DNA of 21,511 nucleotides from Coliplasma sp045538555 (GTDB lineage: Bacteria > Bacillota > Clostridia > Oscillospirales > CAG-382). The translations under genes and the position numbers were made by a program. Every line of letters starts with the position of its first letter. Positions within the stretch are counted from its first letter, which is position 1. Below the pieces are notes generated by a model. The model was not told the origin of the DNA and did no database searches. It was given only the letters and a program-made list of their open reading frames with translations. Shown one piece after another: positions 7,043-15,185 of this stretch. The DNA is taken from contig JAZSRP010000007.1 of NCBI GenBank assembly GCA_045538555.1, positions 1 through 21,511 of the forward strand, read 5' to 3'.

Positions 7043-7885
7043 ATGGCTTTTATTGAAATAAACGGCGCCGAGTTTGCCTACCGCCCGGAGGACGGAAACG
7101 TGGTCTCGGGCGTGGATCTGAAAATCGAAAAAGGCACATACACTGCCATTTTGGGTCACAACGGCTCGGGTAAAAGCACCCTTGCCAAGCTCATATGCGG
7201 GATTCTTCTTCCCACGGCGGGAAGCGTGACCGTTGACGGTGCGGATACCGCAAAGCAGGAGGACACCTATGCTTTGAGAAAAAAATGCGGAATGGTGTTT
7301 CAAAACCCCGACAACCAGCTGGTTGCCAGCGTGGTGGAGGAGGACGTGGCATTTGCGCCCGAAAACCTGGGGCTGCCCCGTGAGGAGATCCGCCGCCGTG
7401 TGGACGAGGCGCTGGCGGCAGTGGACATGACCGAGTATGCGGGTTTTTCTGCCCACAAGCTGTCAGGCGGACAGAAGCAGAGGGTTGCCATTGCGGGAAT
7501 GCTTGCCATGAACCCGGAATGTATCGTTTTTGACGAGGCAACGGCGATGCTTGACCCCACAGGCAGGCGGGAGATCATTGCCGCCATGAAAAAGCTCAAC
7601 CGTGAAAAGGGCATTACCGTCATCACCATCACCCATTATATGAACGAGGCCGTTGAAGCGGACAAAGTGGTGGTCATGAGTCACGGAAAGGTGATCATGG
7701 AGGGCGCGCCGAGAGAGATTTTTGGACGTGTGGAGGAACTGGAGGCGGTGTCACTGGCGGTTCCGCAGGTGACGGAGCTGATGTATCTGCTTGAAAAGGA
7801 CGGATATGATGCGCCCCGAGGCGTTTTGCACGCGATGGAGGCGGCGGACGCAGTGAGCAGAATGACGGAGAGGAACAAAAAATGA
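7043..7885 (+). CDS. ecfA1: ECF transporter ATPase EcfA1
   Basis: This is one of the two ATPases that energise energy-coupling factor vitamin and metal uptake. In order it shows Walker A GHNGSGKST (38-46), Q-loop FQNPDNQ (86-92), ABC signature LSGGQKQR (140-147), Walker B with the EcfA1-type DEATAMLDP (164-172) and H-loop histidine H198. Its 280 residues match the family. The ATG has only a poor ribosome binding site (AAGGA is 17 nt away), so translation may depend partly on upstream genes. It overlaps ecfA2 by ATGA. No substrate-binding S component is in the window, so a group II (shared-module) ECF system with S components elsewhere is expected. Confidence 0.95.
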   Translation: MAFIEINGAEFAYRPEDGNVVSGVDLKIEKGTYTAILGHNGSGKSTLAKLICGILLPTAGSVTVDGADTAKQEDTYALRKKCGMVFQNPDNQLVASVVEEDVAFAPENLGLPREEIRRRVDEALAAVDMTEYAGFSAHKLSGGQKQRVAIAGMLAMNPECIVFDEATAMLDPTGRREIIAAMKKLNREKGITVITITHYMNEAVEADKVVVMSHGKVIMEGAPREIFGRVEELEAVSLAVPQVTELMYLLEKDGYDAPRGVLHAMEAADAVSRMTERNKK

Positions 7886-8736
7886 GCGCCATCACACTGG
7901 AAAACGTAAGCGTGGTGTTTGGAGAGGGAACCTCCTTTTGCAAAACTGCGTTGAGAGACATAAATATTGAGTTTCCAAAGGGCAAGGTGACGGGAATGAT
8001 CGGTCACACGGGCAGCGGAAAAAGCACTCTTGCCTCTCTGCTCAACGGACTGCAGAAGCCCACGACGGGCTGTGTCAAGCTTTTTGGAAAAGATATATGG
8101 GAAAATCCCAAGGAAATGACCAAGATCCGCTCTCGGGTGGGATTGGTGTTTCAGTATCCGGAGTATCAGCTTTTTGACGAGACGGTGCGTGGGGATATCG
8201 GTTTTGGGCCAAAAAACATGGGACTGTCCCAAGAGGAGATCGAAAAAAGAGTGGCGGTTGCCGCCGAGTTTTGCGGAATAAGCAAAAAAGAGCTGGACCG
8301 ATCTCCCTTTGAGCTGTCGGGCGGTCAGAAGCGCCGTGCCGCCATTGCGGGCGTGGTTGCAATGCAGCCGGAGGTGCTGGTGCTTGACGAGCCGGCGGCG
8401 GGGCTTGACCCCAAGGGCAGAGAGGAAATACTGGGAGGTCTGCTGGAATACCGCAACCTTTTTGATGCAACGCTGATCATTATTTCTCACAGCATGGAGG
8501 ACATCGCAAAATATGCTGATGAGATTTTGGTGCTGAAAAAGGGCTCTGTGTATATGCAGGGCGGAGTGGAAGACGTGTTTATGCAGGCAGAGCGTCTTTT
8601 TGATGCGGGACTTGATCTGCCTCAGATCACAAAGCTGTTTGTGGAGCTGAAAAAAAGAGGGATCTGTGCCTCCACAGACGTTTATACCGTGGGATATGCA
8701 AAAAAAGAGATCGAAAAGATCGTTTCCCCCGGGTAA
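7882..8736 (+). CDS. ecfA2: ECF transporter ATPase EcfA2
   Basis: This is the second ATPase of the ECF module, forming a heterodimer with EcfA1. It has Walker A GHTGSGKST (41-49), Q-loop FQYPEYQ (90-96), signature LSGGQKRR (145-152), Walker B VLVLDEP (165-171) followed by AAGLDP, and H203 as the switch histidine. The DEPAAGLDP form is characteristic of EcfA2 rather than EcfA1. Its 284 residues are normal. Its start overlaps the ecfA1 stop (ATGA), giving tight translational coupling that suits a 1:1 heterodimer. Confidence 0.95.
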   Translation: MSAITLENVSVVFGEGTSFCKTALRDINIEFPKGKVTGMIGHTGSGKSTLASLLNGLQKPTTGCVKLFGKDIWENPKEMTKIRSRVGLVFQYPEYQLFDETVRGDIGFGPKNMGLSQEEIEKRVAVAAEFCGISKKELDRSPFELSGGQKRRAAIAGVVAMQPEVLVLDEPAAGLDPKGREEILGGLLEYRNLFDATLIIISHSMEDIAKYADEILVLKKGSVYMQGGVEDVFMQAERLFDAGLDLPQITKLFVELKKRGICASTDVYTVGYAKKEIEKIVSPG

Positions 8737-8768
8737 AAAAGAGTTTTTTTAAAAAAAGGAACCCCGAG

Positions 8769-9614
8769 ATGCTCAAGGACGTAACATTTGGTCAGTTTTT
8801 TCCGGGAGATTCACTTCTCCACAAAACCGACCCTCGTATAAAAATTATTATCCTAATTGAATATCTCGTCATCGTGTTGGCTGCAAAGAGCTATTTTTCC
8901 GTGGTGCTGTCATTGGCTTTTACCCTGTTTTTGGTGTTGTCATCAAGGATAGGCGCCCGCATTCTTTTGCGGTCGGTCAAGCCGTTGATATTTGTATTGC
9001 TTTTTACCGGGATCATCAATCTGTTTTTTACCACGGGTCAGTCTGAGCCGCTGGTTGAGTGGAAATTCATCCACATCTACAAGGAGGGTGTGGAAAACGC
9101 AGTGTTTATGCTCATCCGGCTGCTGTCTCTGGTGCTGGGCTCGTCGGTGCTGCTGTCGTTTACCACCAGCCCCTTGGCACTGACGGATGCTCTGGAGAGC
9201 TTGTTGTCTCCTTTGAAAAAAATCAAGGTCCCCGTTCACGAGTTTTCTATGATGATGTCTATTGCGCTGAGGTTTATACCCACGCTGATCGAGGAAACAA
9301 ACAAGATCATCTCCGCCCAAAAGGCAAGAGGAGCTGATTTTGAGTCGGGCGGACTGTTGAAAAAAGCCAAAGCGCTGGTTCCCATTCTTATTCCGCTGTT
9401 TGTGTCGGCATTTCGCCGCGCAGAGGAGCTGGCAGACGCAATGGAGTGCCGCTGCTATCACGGCGGTGAGGGCAGGACAAAGCTCAAAGTATTTTGTATC
9501 AGCCGGCGTGACGTTGTGTTTTTGTCGGCAGCCACCCTGTATGCGGTGATGATGGTATTTGCCAACAAGGTGGATTTTTCGGAGGTTGTTGATTTTTGTA
9601 CGGCTATATTTTGA
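8769..9614 (+). CDS. ecfT: ECF transporter transmembrane subunit EcfT
   Basis: This is the membrane scaffold joining the EcfA1-EcfA2 ATPases to exchangeable substrate-binding S components. Its 281 residues have about five hydrophobic segments in the first half and at the C-terminus. The first coupling motif is A186-R187-G188 in AQKARGADF. The second is around R228 in AMECRCYHGG; many EcfT proteins have ARG there, so the CRC form is a mild variant. The preceding helix ALRFIPTLIEE (166-176) is strongly conserved in the family. The 3' end overlaps truA by 19 nt. Confidence 0.94.
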   Translation: MLKDVTFGQFFPGDSLLHKTDPRIKIIILIEYLVIVLAAKSYFSVVLSLAFTLFLVLSSRIGARILLRSVKPLIFVLLFTGIINLFFTTGQSEPLVEWKFIHIYKEGVENAVFMLIRLLSLVLGSSVLLSFTTSPLALTDALESLLSPLKKIKVPVHEFSMMMSIALRFIPTLIEETNKIISAQKARGADFESGGLLKKAKALVPILIPLFVSAFRRAEELADAMECRCYHGGEGRTKLKVFCISRRDVVFLSAATLYAVMMVFANKVDFSEVVDFCTAIF

Positions 9615-10336
9615 CCCTTGCCTTTGAGGGCACAAATTATTGCGGATGGCAGGTGCAGCCAAACGGAGCCAGTGTTCAGGAGACGCTTCAGGACGCCTGT
9701 GAAAAGGTGCTGGGCACACGTCCTCCCGTGACGGGCTGCAGCAGGACCGACTCCGGTGTCCATGCAAAGGGTTTTGTGGCACTGGTGGCGGGTGACTTTT
9801 CCGTTCCCTGCCAATCGCTTCCGCTGGCGCTCAACGCCAAGCTGCCACCGGATATTTCGGTGCAGAAAGCGGAGATGGCGGAGGAGGGATTTCATCCCCG
9901 CTACGACGCTGTAAAAAAGGAATACGTCTATACAATCCGCAACAGCCGGATCCGTGACCCCTTTTGCCGCAACACCTGCTGGGAATACCCCCAGCCGCTG
10001 GATGCGGAGCTGATGAATGCTGAGGCGCAAAAATTTGTGGGCAAAAAGGATTTTTGTGCTTTTATGGCGGCGGGCTCAAAAATTACGGACACGGTCAGAA
10101 CAGTGCATCACTGCTCTGTGACACGGAACGGCGACGAGATCCTGTTTCGGGTATGTGCCGACGGATTTTTGTACAACATGGTACGTATAATGGTGGGGAC
10201 GCTCACCGATATTTCAAGAGGAAGTCTGCGGATGCCTCTTGAGGAAATTATTGCTTCACGGGACAGAGCCAACGCAGGAACTACCGCTCCCGCCAAGGGG
10301 CTGTGTCTCAGCCGAGTTTTTTACGGAGAGGAATAA
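9596..10336 (+). CDS. truA: tRNA pseudouridine(38-40) synthase TruA
   Basis: This enzyme converts uridines 38-40 in the anticodon arm of tRNAs to pseudouridine. Catalytic D52 lies in the signature GCSRTDSGVHAKG (47-59). The N-terminus has the usual FEGTNYCGWQ-QPN, and the C-terminal half has FLYNMVRIMVGTL. The 246 residues match the family. The start is TTG at 9596: an in-frame TGA at 9590-9592 excludes anything upstream, the next residues match normal TruA N-termini, and GGAGG (9581-9585) is 10 nt away. The ribosome binding site and the start lie inside ecfT, so the genes are coupled. In many Bacillota rplM and rpsI follow truA; here they do not. Confidence 0.96.
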   Translation: MYGYILTLAFEGTNYCGWQVQPNGASVQETLQDACEKVLGTRPPVTGCSRTDSGVHAKGFVALVAGDFSVPCQSLPLALNAKLPPDISVQKAEMAEEGFHPRYDAVKKEYVYTIRNSRIRDPFCRNTCWEYPQPLDAELMNAEAQKFVGKKDFCAFMAAGSKITDTVRTVHHCSVTRNGDEILFRVCADGFLYNMVRIMVGTLTDISRGSLRMPLEEIIASRDRANAGTTAPAKGLCLSRVFYGEE

Positions 10337-10338
10337 AA

Positions 10339-11583
10339 ATGTCTGCTTTTTCGGTCTTTCGTGACAGAAGAACCAAAAAAACCGCAAAAGAGACGCCTAC
10401 TGTTGAAAAGCATTATCTCAAGCTGGCGTCACGTACTGCTCTTTTGCGCTATATATTGCTGATCTTTCTCATCGTTTTTGCCGTGTATTCCTTTTCTTTT
10501 CACGGTGATGACATCACTATGGAGAATTTCAGATACATGCTCAAATTTATCAACCTGGGTGACGAGGCGGAAACTCCCGAGGGAAGCGTTCTCACCTTTG
10601 ACGCATCCGACGGAAACAGAGGCATGATATTCAAGGGCGACCTTTGCGTGCTCAACGAGAGCGGGGTTACCGTCACCGGATGGGACGGGGACGTGCTGGT
10701 GAAGGGAAGCTTTGGATACGATCACCCAAAAATGACCCAAAACGGCATCAACCTGTTTTGCTATGACCTTGGGGGCAGCGAGCTGTCAGTATTTAATTCC
10801 TATTCACAGGTCTTTGGGCAAAAATACGATTATCCCATCTACGGAGTGGCGGCCTCAAAAAGCGGCTCCTACGCGGTGATCAGCTCGGAAAAGGGATACC
10901 GCTCGGCTGTTTTTGTATACGATCAGCATTTCCGTGAGACTTTCAAGCACGCTTTTGGAAAAAGATACTCGGATTTTGTTGCCATCAATGATTCCGGGGA
11001 TGAGATTTTGGTGCTGTCCCATTATTCCCAAAACGGACATCTCTGCTCCGCGCTGTCGGTTTTTGATTGCAGATCGGACTCCGAGGAGCCCCGCATACAG
11101 CAGGACTTTGTGGGAGAGCTTCCGTTGGGAGTATATTATACAAATCAGGGCTTTGCGGTGCTGACGGGCAACGCGCTCAGGTTTTTTGACAAGGACGGAA
11201 ATCAGACGGGAATTGTGGATCTGACACAAAAAAAGCTTTTGTCTGCCTACGTGGAGCCGAGCGGCGCGGCGCTGACCTTTGGAATGGAAGGTCTGTCCGG
11301 CGGAAACGAGCTGTGCATATACGGACTTGACGGAGGTCAGAGAGCGGCATATCGGTTTGATTCCACTCTGTCCGACGTGATGGTGACAGAGGAGTGCGTC
11401 TGGACCATCTCCCCCGGTGAGTTGACAAAATGTCTGCTTGACGGCAGCGGAGGAAAGGTATATGAGGTGCAGACGTCTTTTAACAGATTGCTGTCAGATG
11501 ACGGCAAGTTGATACTGTTCTCGGAAAACGAGGCACATTATTTTGATACGGCCGCGGAGGTGGACCATGAACTGGATTCTTGA
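10339..11583 (+). CDS. DUF5711-type membrane-anchored beta-propeller-like protein
   Basis: The function is unknown. The 414-residue protein begins with a basic cytoplasmic segment (about 1-35), then a single hydrophobic helix containing YILLIFLIVFAVYSFSF (about 36-52). The rest of the chain should lie outside the membrane. It is built of repeating beta-strand-rich units with patterns such as G-x-Y-A-V-I-S, D-E-I-L-V-L-S and G-x-A-L-R-F-F-D, as in a WD/PQQ-like propeller. It resembles, from memory, the DUF5711 family of Clostridia. ATG 10339 is preferred over a TTG at 10303 because GGAGAGG (10325-10331) precedes it and the longer version would overlap truA. Its 3' end overlaps the CvpA-like gene by 17 nt, suggesting they work together at the membrane. 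Confidence 0.8.
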   Translation: MSAFSVFRDRRTKKTAKETPTVEKHYLKLASRTALLRYILLIFLIVFAVYSFSFHGDDITMENFRYMLKFINLGDEAETPEGSVLTFDASDGNRGMIFKGDLCVLNESGVTVTGWDGDVLVKGSFGYDHPKMTQNGINLFCYDLGGSELSVFNSYSQVFGQKYDYPIYGVAASKSGSYAVISSEKGYRSAVFVYDQHFRETFKHAFGKRYSDFVAINDSGDEILVLSHYSQNGHLCSALSVFDCRSDSEEPRIQQDFVGELPLGVYYTNQGFAVLTGNALRFFDKDGNQTGIVDLTQKKLLSAYVEPSGAALTFGMEGLSGGNELCIYGLDGGQRAAYRFDSTLSDVMVTEECVWTISPGELTKCLLDGSGGKVYEVQTSFNRLLSDDGKLILFSENEAHYFDTAAEVDHELDS

Positions 11584-12283
11584 CGTTATCATACTGGCAA
11601 TACTTGGGATCACCGTGTATTTTTCGGTGAAAAACGGATTTGTAAAAACCGCACTGTCCATGCTTTCGTTTGCATTGGCCATCCTTGCGGTGGTGTGTTT
11701 GCTTTCTCCCGTCAGAGATTTTATGCTTGGAACGGGACTGGCTGACAAGGTTGAGGAAAAAACACAAAACGTTATTGAAAATTATATCATTGACAGCAAG
11801 CTTCAAAACGGATGCGCCGATCTGGTAAACGGAAAGAGCGAAAAATTCAACTCCCTGCTCCTTGCCACGGGAATTGACAGAGCAGAGCTGGCTGACTGGT
11901 ATGCCAAAGAGGTGACCGGTGACGAGACAGAGCGTTGCTCGGCACTGGCGCAGCGTGTGGCGGAGCCGGCGGTGTACGCACTGGCAACTCTTGTGGCGGT
12001 GATACTGATTTTTGCGGTGGCGCGGATACTTCTTGCCATTGCATCACGAGTGCTTGACGGAGTTGCGCGGCTTCCCGTGCTCAAGAGCTTTAATAAACTG
12101 CTGGGATTGCTTTTGGGCATCGTGCTGGCGTTGGTCCGCATCAGTCTGTTTTGCATGGCGGTCAACGTTCTTGTCAACAACGCAGGTTTTATGGACAGCG
12201 ACTTTTTGGCAAACCTGGACACTCAAAAAACACTGCTGTTCAAGCTGTTTGAAAAGATCGATCTTTTTTCATTCTTCTTTTAA
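11567..12283 (+). CDS. CvpA family membrane protein
   Basis: This 238-residue integral membrane protein resembles the CvpA (colicin V production) family, whose general molecular role is poorly defined. Four hydrophobic segments are visible: WILDVIILAILGITVYFSV near the N-terminus, ALSMLSFALAILAVVCLLS, VYALATLVAVILIFAVARIL, and LLGLLLGIVLALVRISLFCM. The first two and last two are separated by a soluble stretch of about 80 residues with several charged positions. The motif GxxxGFVKTALS after the first helix is typical. ATG 11567 is chosen because GGAGG (11556-11560) sits 6 nt upstream; a longer version from TTG 11543 is less likely. The start lies inside the DUF5711-type gene. Confidence 0.85.
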   Translation: MNWILDVIILAILGITVYFSVKNGFVKTALSMLSFALAILAVVCLLSPVRDFMLGTGLADKVEEKTQNVIENYIIDSKLQNGCADLVNGKSEKFNSLLLATGIDRAELADWYAKEVTGDETERCSALAQRVAEPAVYALATLVAVILIFAVARILLAIASRVLDGVARLPVLKSFNKLLGLLLGIVLALVRISLFCMAVNVLVNNAGFMDSDFLANLDTQKTLLFKLFEKIDLFSFFF

Positions 12284-12317
12284 AAGAAACTAATAAAATT
12301 ACTACAGGAAGCAAAAA

Positions 12318-12872
12318 ATGAAAAAGTACTTTAGACATATCCCAAACATTCTTTCGGTGATCAGACTGCTGATGATACCATTGTTTGCGGTTGCGTATTT
12401 TGATACCGACGCAAGCGTTTATCTTGCGGCAGGGATCTACGTTCTGGCATGGGCAACCGACGTGCTGGACGGATTTTTGGCAAGGCATTTCAGGTGGATC
12501 TCGGAGTTGGGCAAGATACTTGATCCCCTTGCCGACAAGCTGATGCAGATCACGGTGGCTGTGTGCTTTTCCGTCACGGACAGGATTTTTTTGCTCCTTG
12601 CCGTTCCGTTGGTACTGAAGGAATTTTGCATGCTGGTGGGCGCACTGATTATTATCCGCAAACAAAAGGCGGTGGAGCCCTCTCATTGGTACGGGAAATT
12701 TGCTTCCGCATTCATTTTTGTGTGCTCGGTGGCTGTTATTATCGTTCGGAACAACACCGTTCTCAATACGGCAATGAGTATTGCAATGCTTGTTGTAATG
12801 CTTTTTGCACTGGCGATGTATTATTTTCACGATTTCAGAGGCAAGTACGATCTTGGCCTCAAACGCAAATAA
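12318..12872 (+). CDS. pgsA: CDP-alcohol phosphatidyltransferase, probable phosphatidylglycerophosphate synthase
   Basis: This membrane enzyme transfers a phosphatidyl group from CDP-diacylglycerol to an alcohol, most likely glycerol-3-phosphate, for phosphatidylglycerol synthesis. The full family signature is present with exact spacing: D48-x2-D51-G52-x2-A55-R56-x8-G65-x3-D69-x3-D73. The N-terminus IPNILSVIRLLMIPLFA is typical of PgsA, and several membrane helices follow. Its 184 residues are normal. The acceptor cannot be proved from the sequence; cardiolipin-synthase-type members of this family are an alternative. CAGGAAG precedes the start, and the clpE-like gene begins 18 nt after the stop. 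Confidence 0.88.
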   Translation: MKKYFRHIPNILSVIRLLMIPLFAVAYFDTDASVYLAAGIYVLAWATDVLDGFLARHFRWISELGKILDPLADKLMQITVAVCFSVTDRIFLLLAVPLVLKEFCMLVGALIIIRKQKAVEPSHWYGKFASAFIFVCSVAVIIVRNNTVLNTAMSIAMLVVMLFALAMYYFHDFRGKYDLGLKRK

Positions 12873-12890
12873 CGAGGTGATTTATTTCTG

Positions 12891-15167
12891 ATGGAATTTA
12901 AAAGATGCTCAAGGTGCGGAATCCGTCCCGCAATCATTTTTATACAAAAAAACGTGGGCGGCAATATCACGGGAGAGGGATACTGCATCAAGTGCGCCCG
13001 TGAGCTGGGACTCAAGCCCGTTGACGATATCATCAAGCAGCTCAATATTTCTCCGGAGGAGCTGGATGCCATCACCGACGGCATGGACGAGATGCTTCCC
13101 ATGGTTTCCGAGGATGAGGACGACAGCGGAAGAGCGCCCTCTATTGATATCGGTTCGTTTTTTGGCGGAAACATGCCCGCACCAAAAAATCCCCAGGGCA
13201 GTTCCAACGAGGACAAGGGTCAAAAAGCAGGAAAGCAAAAAAGAAATTCTCCCTCATATCTGAGAGATTATTGTATATGCCTGACCGAGCGTGCAAGAGA
13301 GGGCAAGCTGGACAACGTGGTTGGCAGAGAGACGGAGCTGGCAAGGGTGATCCAGATTCTTACCAGACGTCAAAAAAACAACCCCTGCCTCATCGGAGAG
13401 CCCGGCGTGGGAAAAACCGCAGTGGCGGAGCAGTTGGCAAAAAAGATCGTATCCGGCGAGGTTCCCTACAAGCTGAAAGGCAAAGAAGTCTATCTTGTGG
13501 ATATGACGGCCATTGTGGCGGGAACACAGTTCAGAGGTCAGTTTGAAAACCGCATGAAAGGTCTTATTGACGAGACAAAAAAAGCGGGCAACGCAATTTT
13601 GGTGATCGACGAGGTACACGCCATAGTGGGTGCAGGCAATGCAGAGGGCGGCATGAATGCCGCAAACATTCTCAAGCCCGCACTTTCCAGAGGCGAGATA
13701 CAGCTTTTGGGCGCAACCACCCTTACCGAGTACCGTCAGTATATCGAAAAAGACGCCGCGCTGGAGCGCAGGTTTCAGCCGGTGATGATAAACGAGCCCT
13801 CCGTGGAGGATACGGTAAAGATCCTCATGGGCATCAAAAAGTACTATGAGAACCATCACGGTCTCACAATTCCCGATTTTTTGGTGCGCCGAATGGTGGT
13901 GCTGTCAGAGCGTTATATTACGGACAGGTTTTTGCCCGACAAGGCCATTGACCTGATGGACGAATCCTGCGCTCACATGGCAATGAACTCCCCCGTCATC
14001 AACGAGCTTTCGCAGGTGACGGATGAGCTCAAGGTTTTGCAGGAAGCACTGACTGCTCTGGAGTCAAAGGAGACTCTTGAGGAGGAGGATTATCGCCGTA
14101 TGGCAGAGCTCAAATCCGAGCTTTTGCAAAAAAATCAGCGGTTTGACGACCTTTCAAAGGAGCGTGACGGGCTGGTTTTGACCGAGTCGGATCTTGCTAC
14201 GGTGATTGAGGTTTGGACGGGCATCCCCGCATCCAGCATCAGCGAAAACGAGTTTAGAAAAATCGACAGACTGGAGTCTGAGATCAAAAAACGCATCATT
14301 GGTCAGGACGAAGCGGTGTCGGAGGTGGCAAGAGCCATCCGACGCTCCAGGGCAGGAATTTCCTACAAGAAAAAACCGGTTTCGTTCATTTTTGCGGGAA
14401 GCACGGGAGTGGGCAAGACCGAGCTTGTAAAGGTTCTGGCGGAATACCTGTTTGATTCTCCCGAGTCACTCATCCGGCTGGATATGAGCGAGTTTATGGA
14501 AAAGCATTCGGTGTCCCGTATCATTGGGTCGCCTCCCGGCTATGTGGGATATGACGATGCAGGGCAGCTGACGGAAAAAATACGGCGCAAGCCCTATACG
14601 GTGGTGCTTTTTGACGAGATCGAAAAAGCGCATCCCGACGTGATGAACATTCTGCTTCAGATTCTTGATGACGGCAGGATCACCGATGCCCACGGAAAAG
14701 AAGTCAATTTTGAAAACACTGTGATCATCATGACCACCAATGCGGGCAGCAATGAAGCGGCAACCATCTCCGGATTTGGCGCAGGCGCAAAGGAAGGCGA
14801 CAGAAGCCGTGTGATGAAAGCGCTGGAGGGATTTTTGCGTCCCGAGTTTATCAACAGAGTGGACTCTGTGGTGGTGTTCAACCGTCTGGGCAGAGACAAT
14901 TTTGTCTCCATATGCCACATCATGCTTTCGGATCTGGCAGCCGTTCTGGCAGACAAGGGCATGGAGCTGTGCTATGACCAATCCGTGGCGGAATATCTGG
15001 CAGAAAAGGGTTATTCCGAAAAATACGGCGCCCGCAACCTTCGTCGTCTGATACAGACCGACATTGAGGACCCCATTGCCAAGGAGCTGGTGGAGTCCTA
15101 CGATAAACCAAAAAAATCAATCAAGGTCACGGTGCAGGATCAAAGAATCGTTGTTACTGCCCAATAG
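12891..15167 (+). CDS. ClpE-like AAA+ unfoldase with N-terminal zinc finger
   Basis: This is a double-ring Clp/Hsp100 ATPase that unfolds proteins, probably for ClpP. The N-terminus has a C6-x2-C9 ... C32-x2-C35 zinc finger like ClpE and McsA, and then a low-complexity linker (about 70-120). No repeat-type Clp_N domain is present. D1 has Walker A GEPGVGKT (169-176) and Walker B ILVIDE (236-241). A short coiled-coil middle region spans about 375-425. D2 has Walker A GSTGVGKT (503-510), pore loop GYVGY (550-554) and Walker B VVLFDE (571-576). At the usual ClpP-docking position the loop reads ISGFG (626-630), with SGF instead of the common [ILV]GF. Its 758 residues suit ClpE/ClpC. GAGGTGA precedes the ATG. 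No CtsR or CIRCE operator is visible nearby. Confidence 0.92.
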   Translation: MEFKRCSRCGIRPAIIFIQKNVGGNITGEGYCIKCARELGLKPVDDIIKQLNISPEELDAITDGMDEMLPMVSEDEDDSGRAPSIDIGSFFGGNMPAPKNPQGSSNEDKGQKAGKQKRNSPSYLRDYCICLTERAREGKLDNVVGRETELARVIQILTRRQKNNPCLIGEPGVGKTAVAEQLAKKIVSGEVPYKLKGKEVYLVDMTAIVAGTQFRGQFENRMKGLIDETKKAGNAILVIDEVHAIVGAGNAEGGMNAANILKPALSRGEIQLLGATTLTEYRQYIEKDAALERRFQPVMINEPSVEDTVKILMGIKKYYENHHGLTIPDFLVRRMVVLSERYITDRFLPDKAIDLMDESCAHMAMNSPVINELSQVTDELKVLQEALTALESKETLEEEDYRRMAELKSELLQKNQRFDDLSKERDGLVLTESDLATVIEVWTGIPASSISENEFRKIDRLESEIKKRIIGQDEAVSEVARAIRRSRAGISYKKKPVSFIFAGSTGVGKTELVKVLAEYLFDSPESLIRLDMSEFMEKHSVSRIIGSPPGYVGYDDAGQLTEKIRRKPYTVVLFDEIEKAHPDVMNILLQILDDGRITDAHGKEVNFENTVIIMTTNAGSNEAATISGFGAGAKEGDRSRVMKALEGFLRPEFINRVDSVVVFNRLGRDNFVSICHIMLSDLAAVLADKGMELCYDQSVAEYLAEKGYSEKYGARNLRRLIQTDIEDPIAKELVESYDKPKKSIKVTVQDQRIVVTAQ

Positions 15168-15185
15168 TTGACCGCAGGAGAGGTA

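Noticed and set aside
7681..8490. Minus-strand frame of 269 codons opposite ecfA2
   Set aside because: It is an antisense shadow of an unmistakable ABC ATPase gene, and its translation has no recognisable domain.
12271..12300. Palindrome TTCTTTTAAAAGAA after the CvpA-like gene as a terminator
   Set aside because: It is AT-only apart from one pair, has no T-run after it, and would be a very weak hairpin.
12800..12890. CtsR or CIRCE operator for the clpE-like gene
   Set aside because: No GGTCAAA-type direct repeat or TTAGCACTC/GAGTGCTAA inverted repeat is present.
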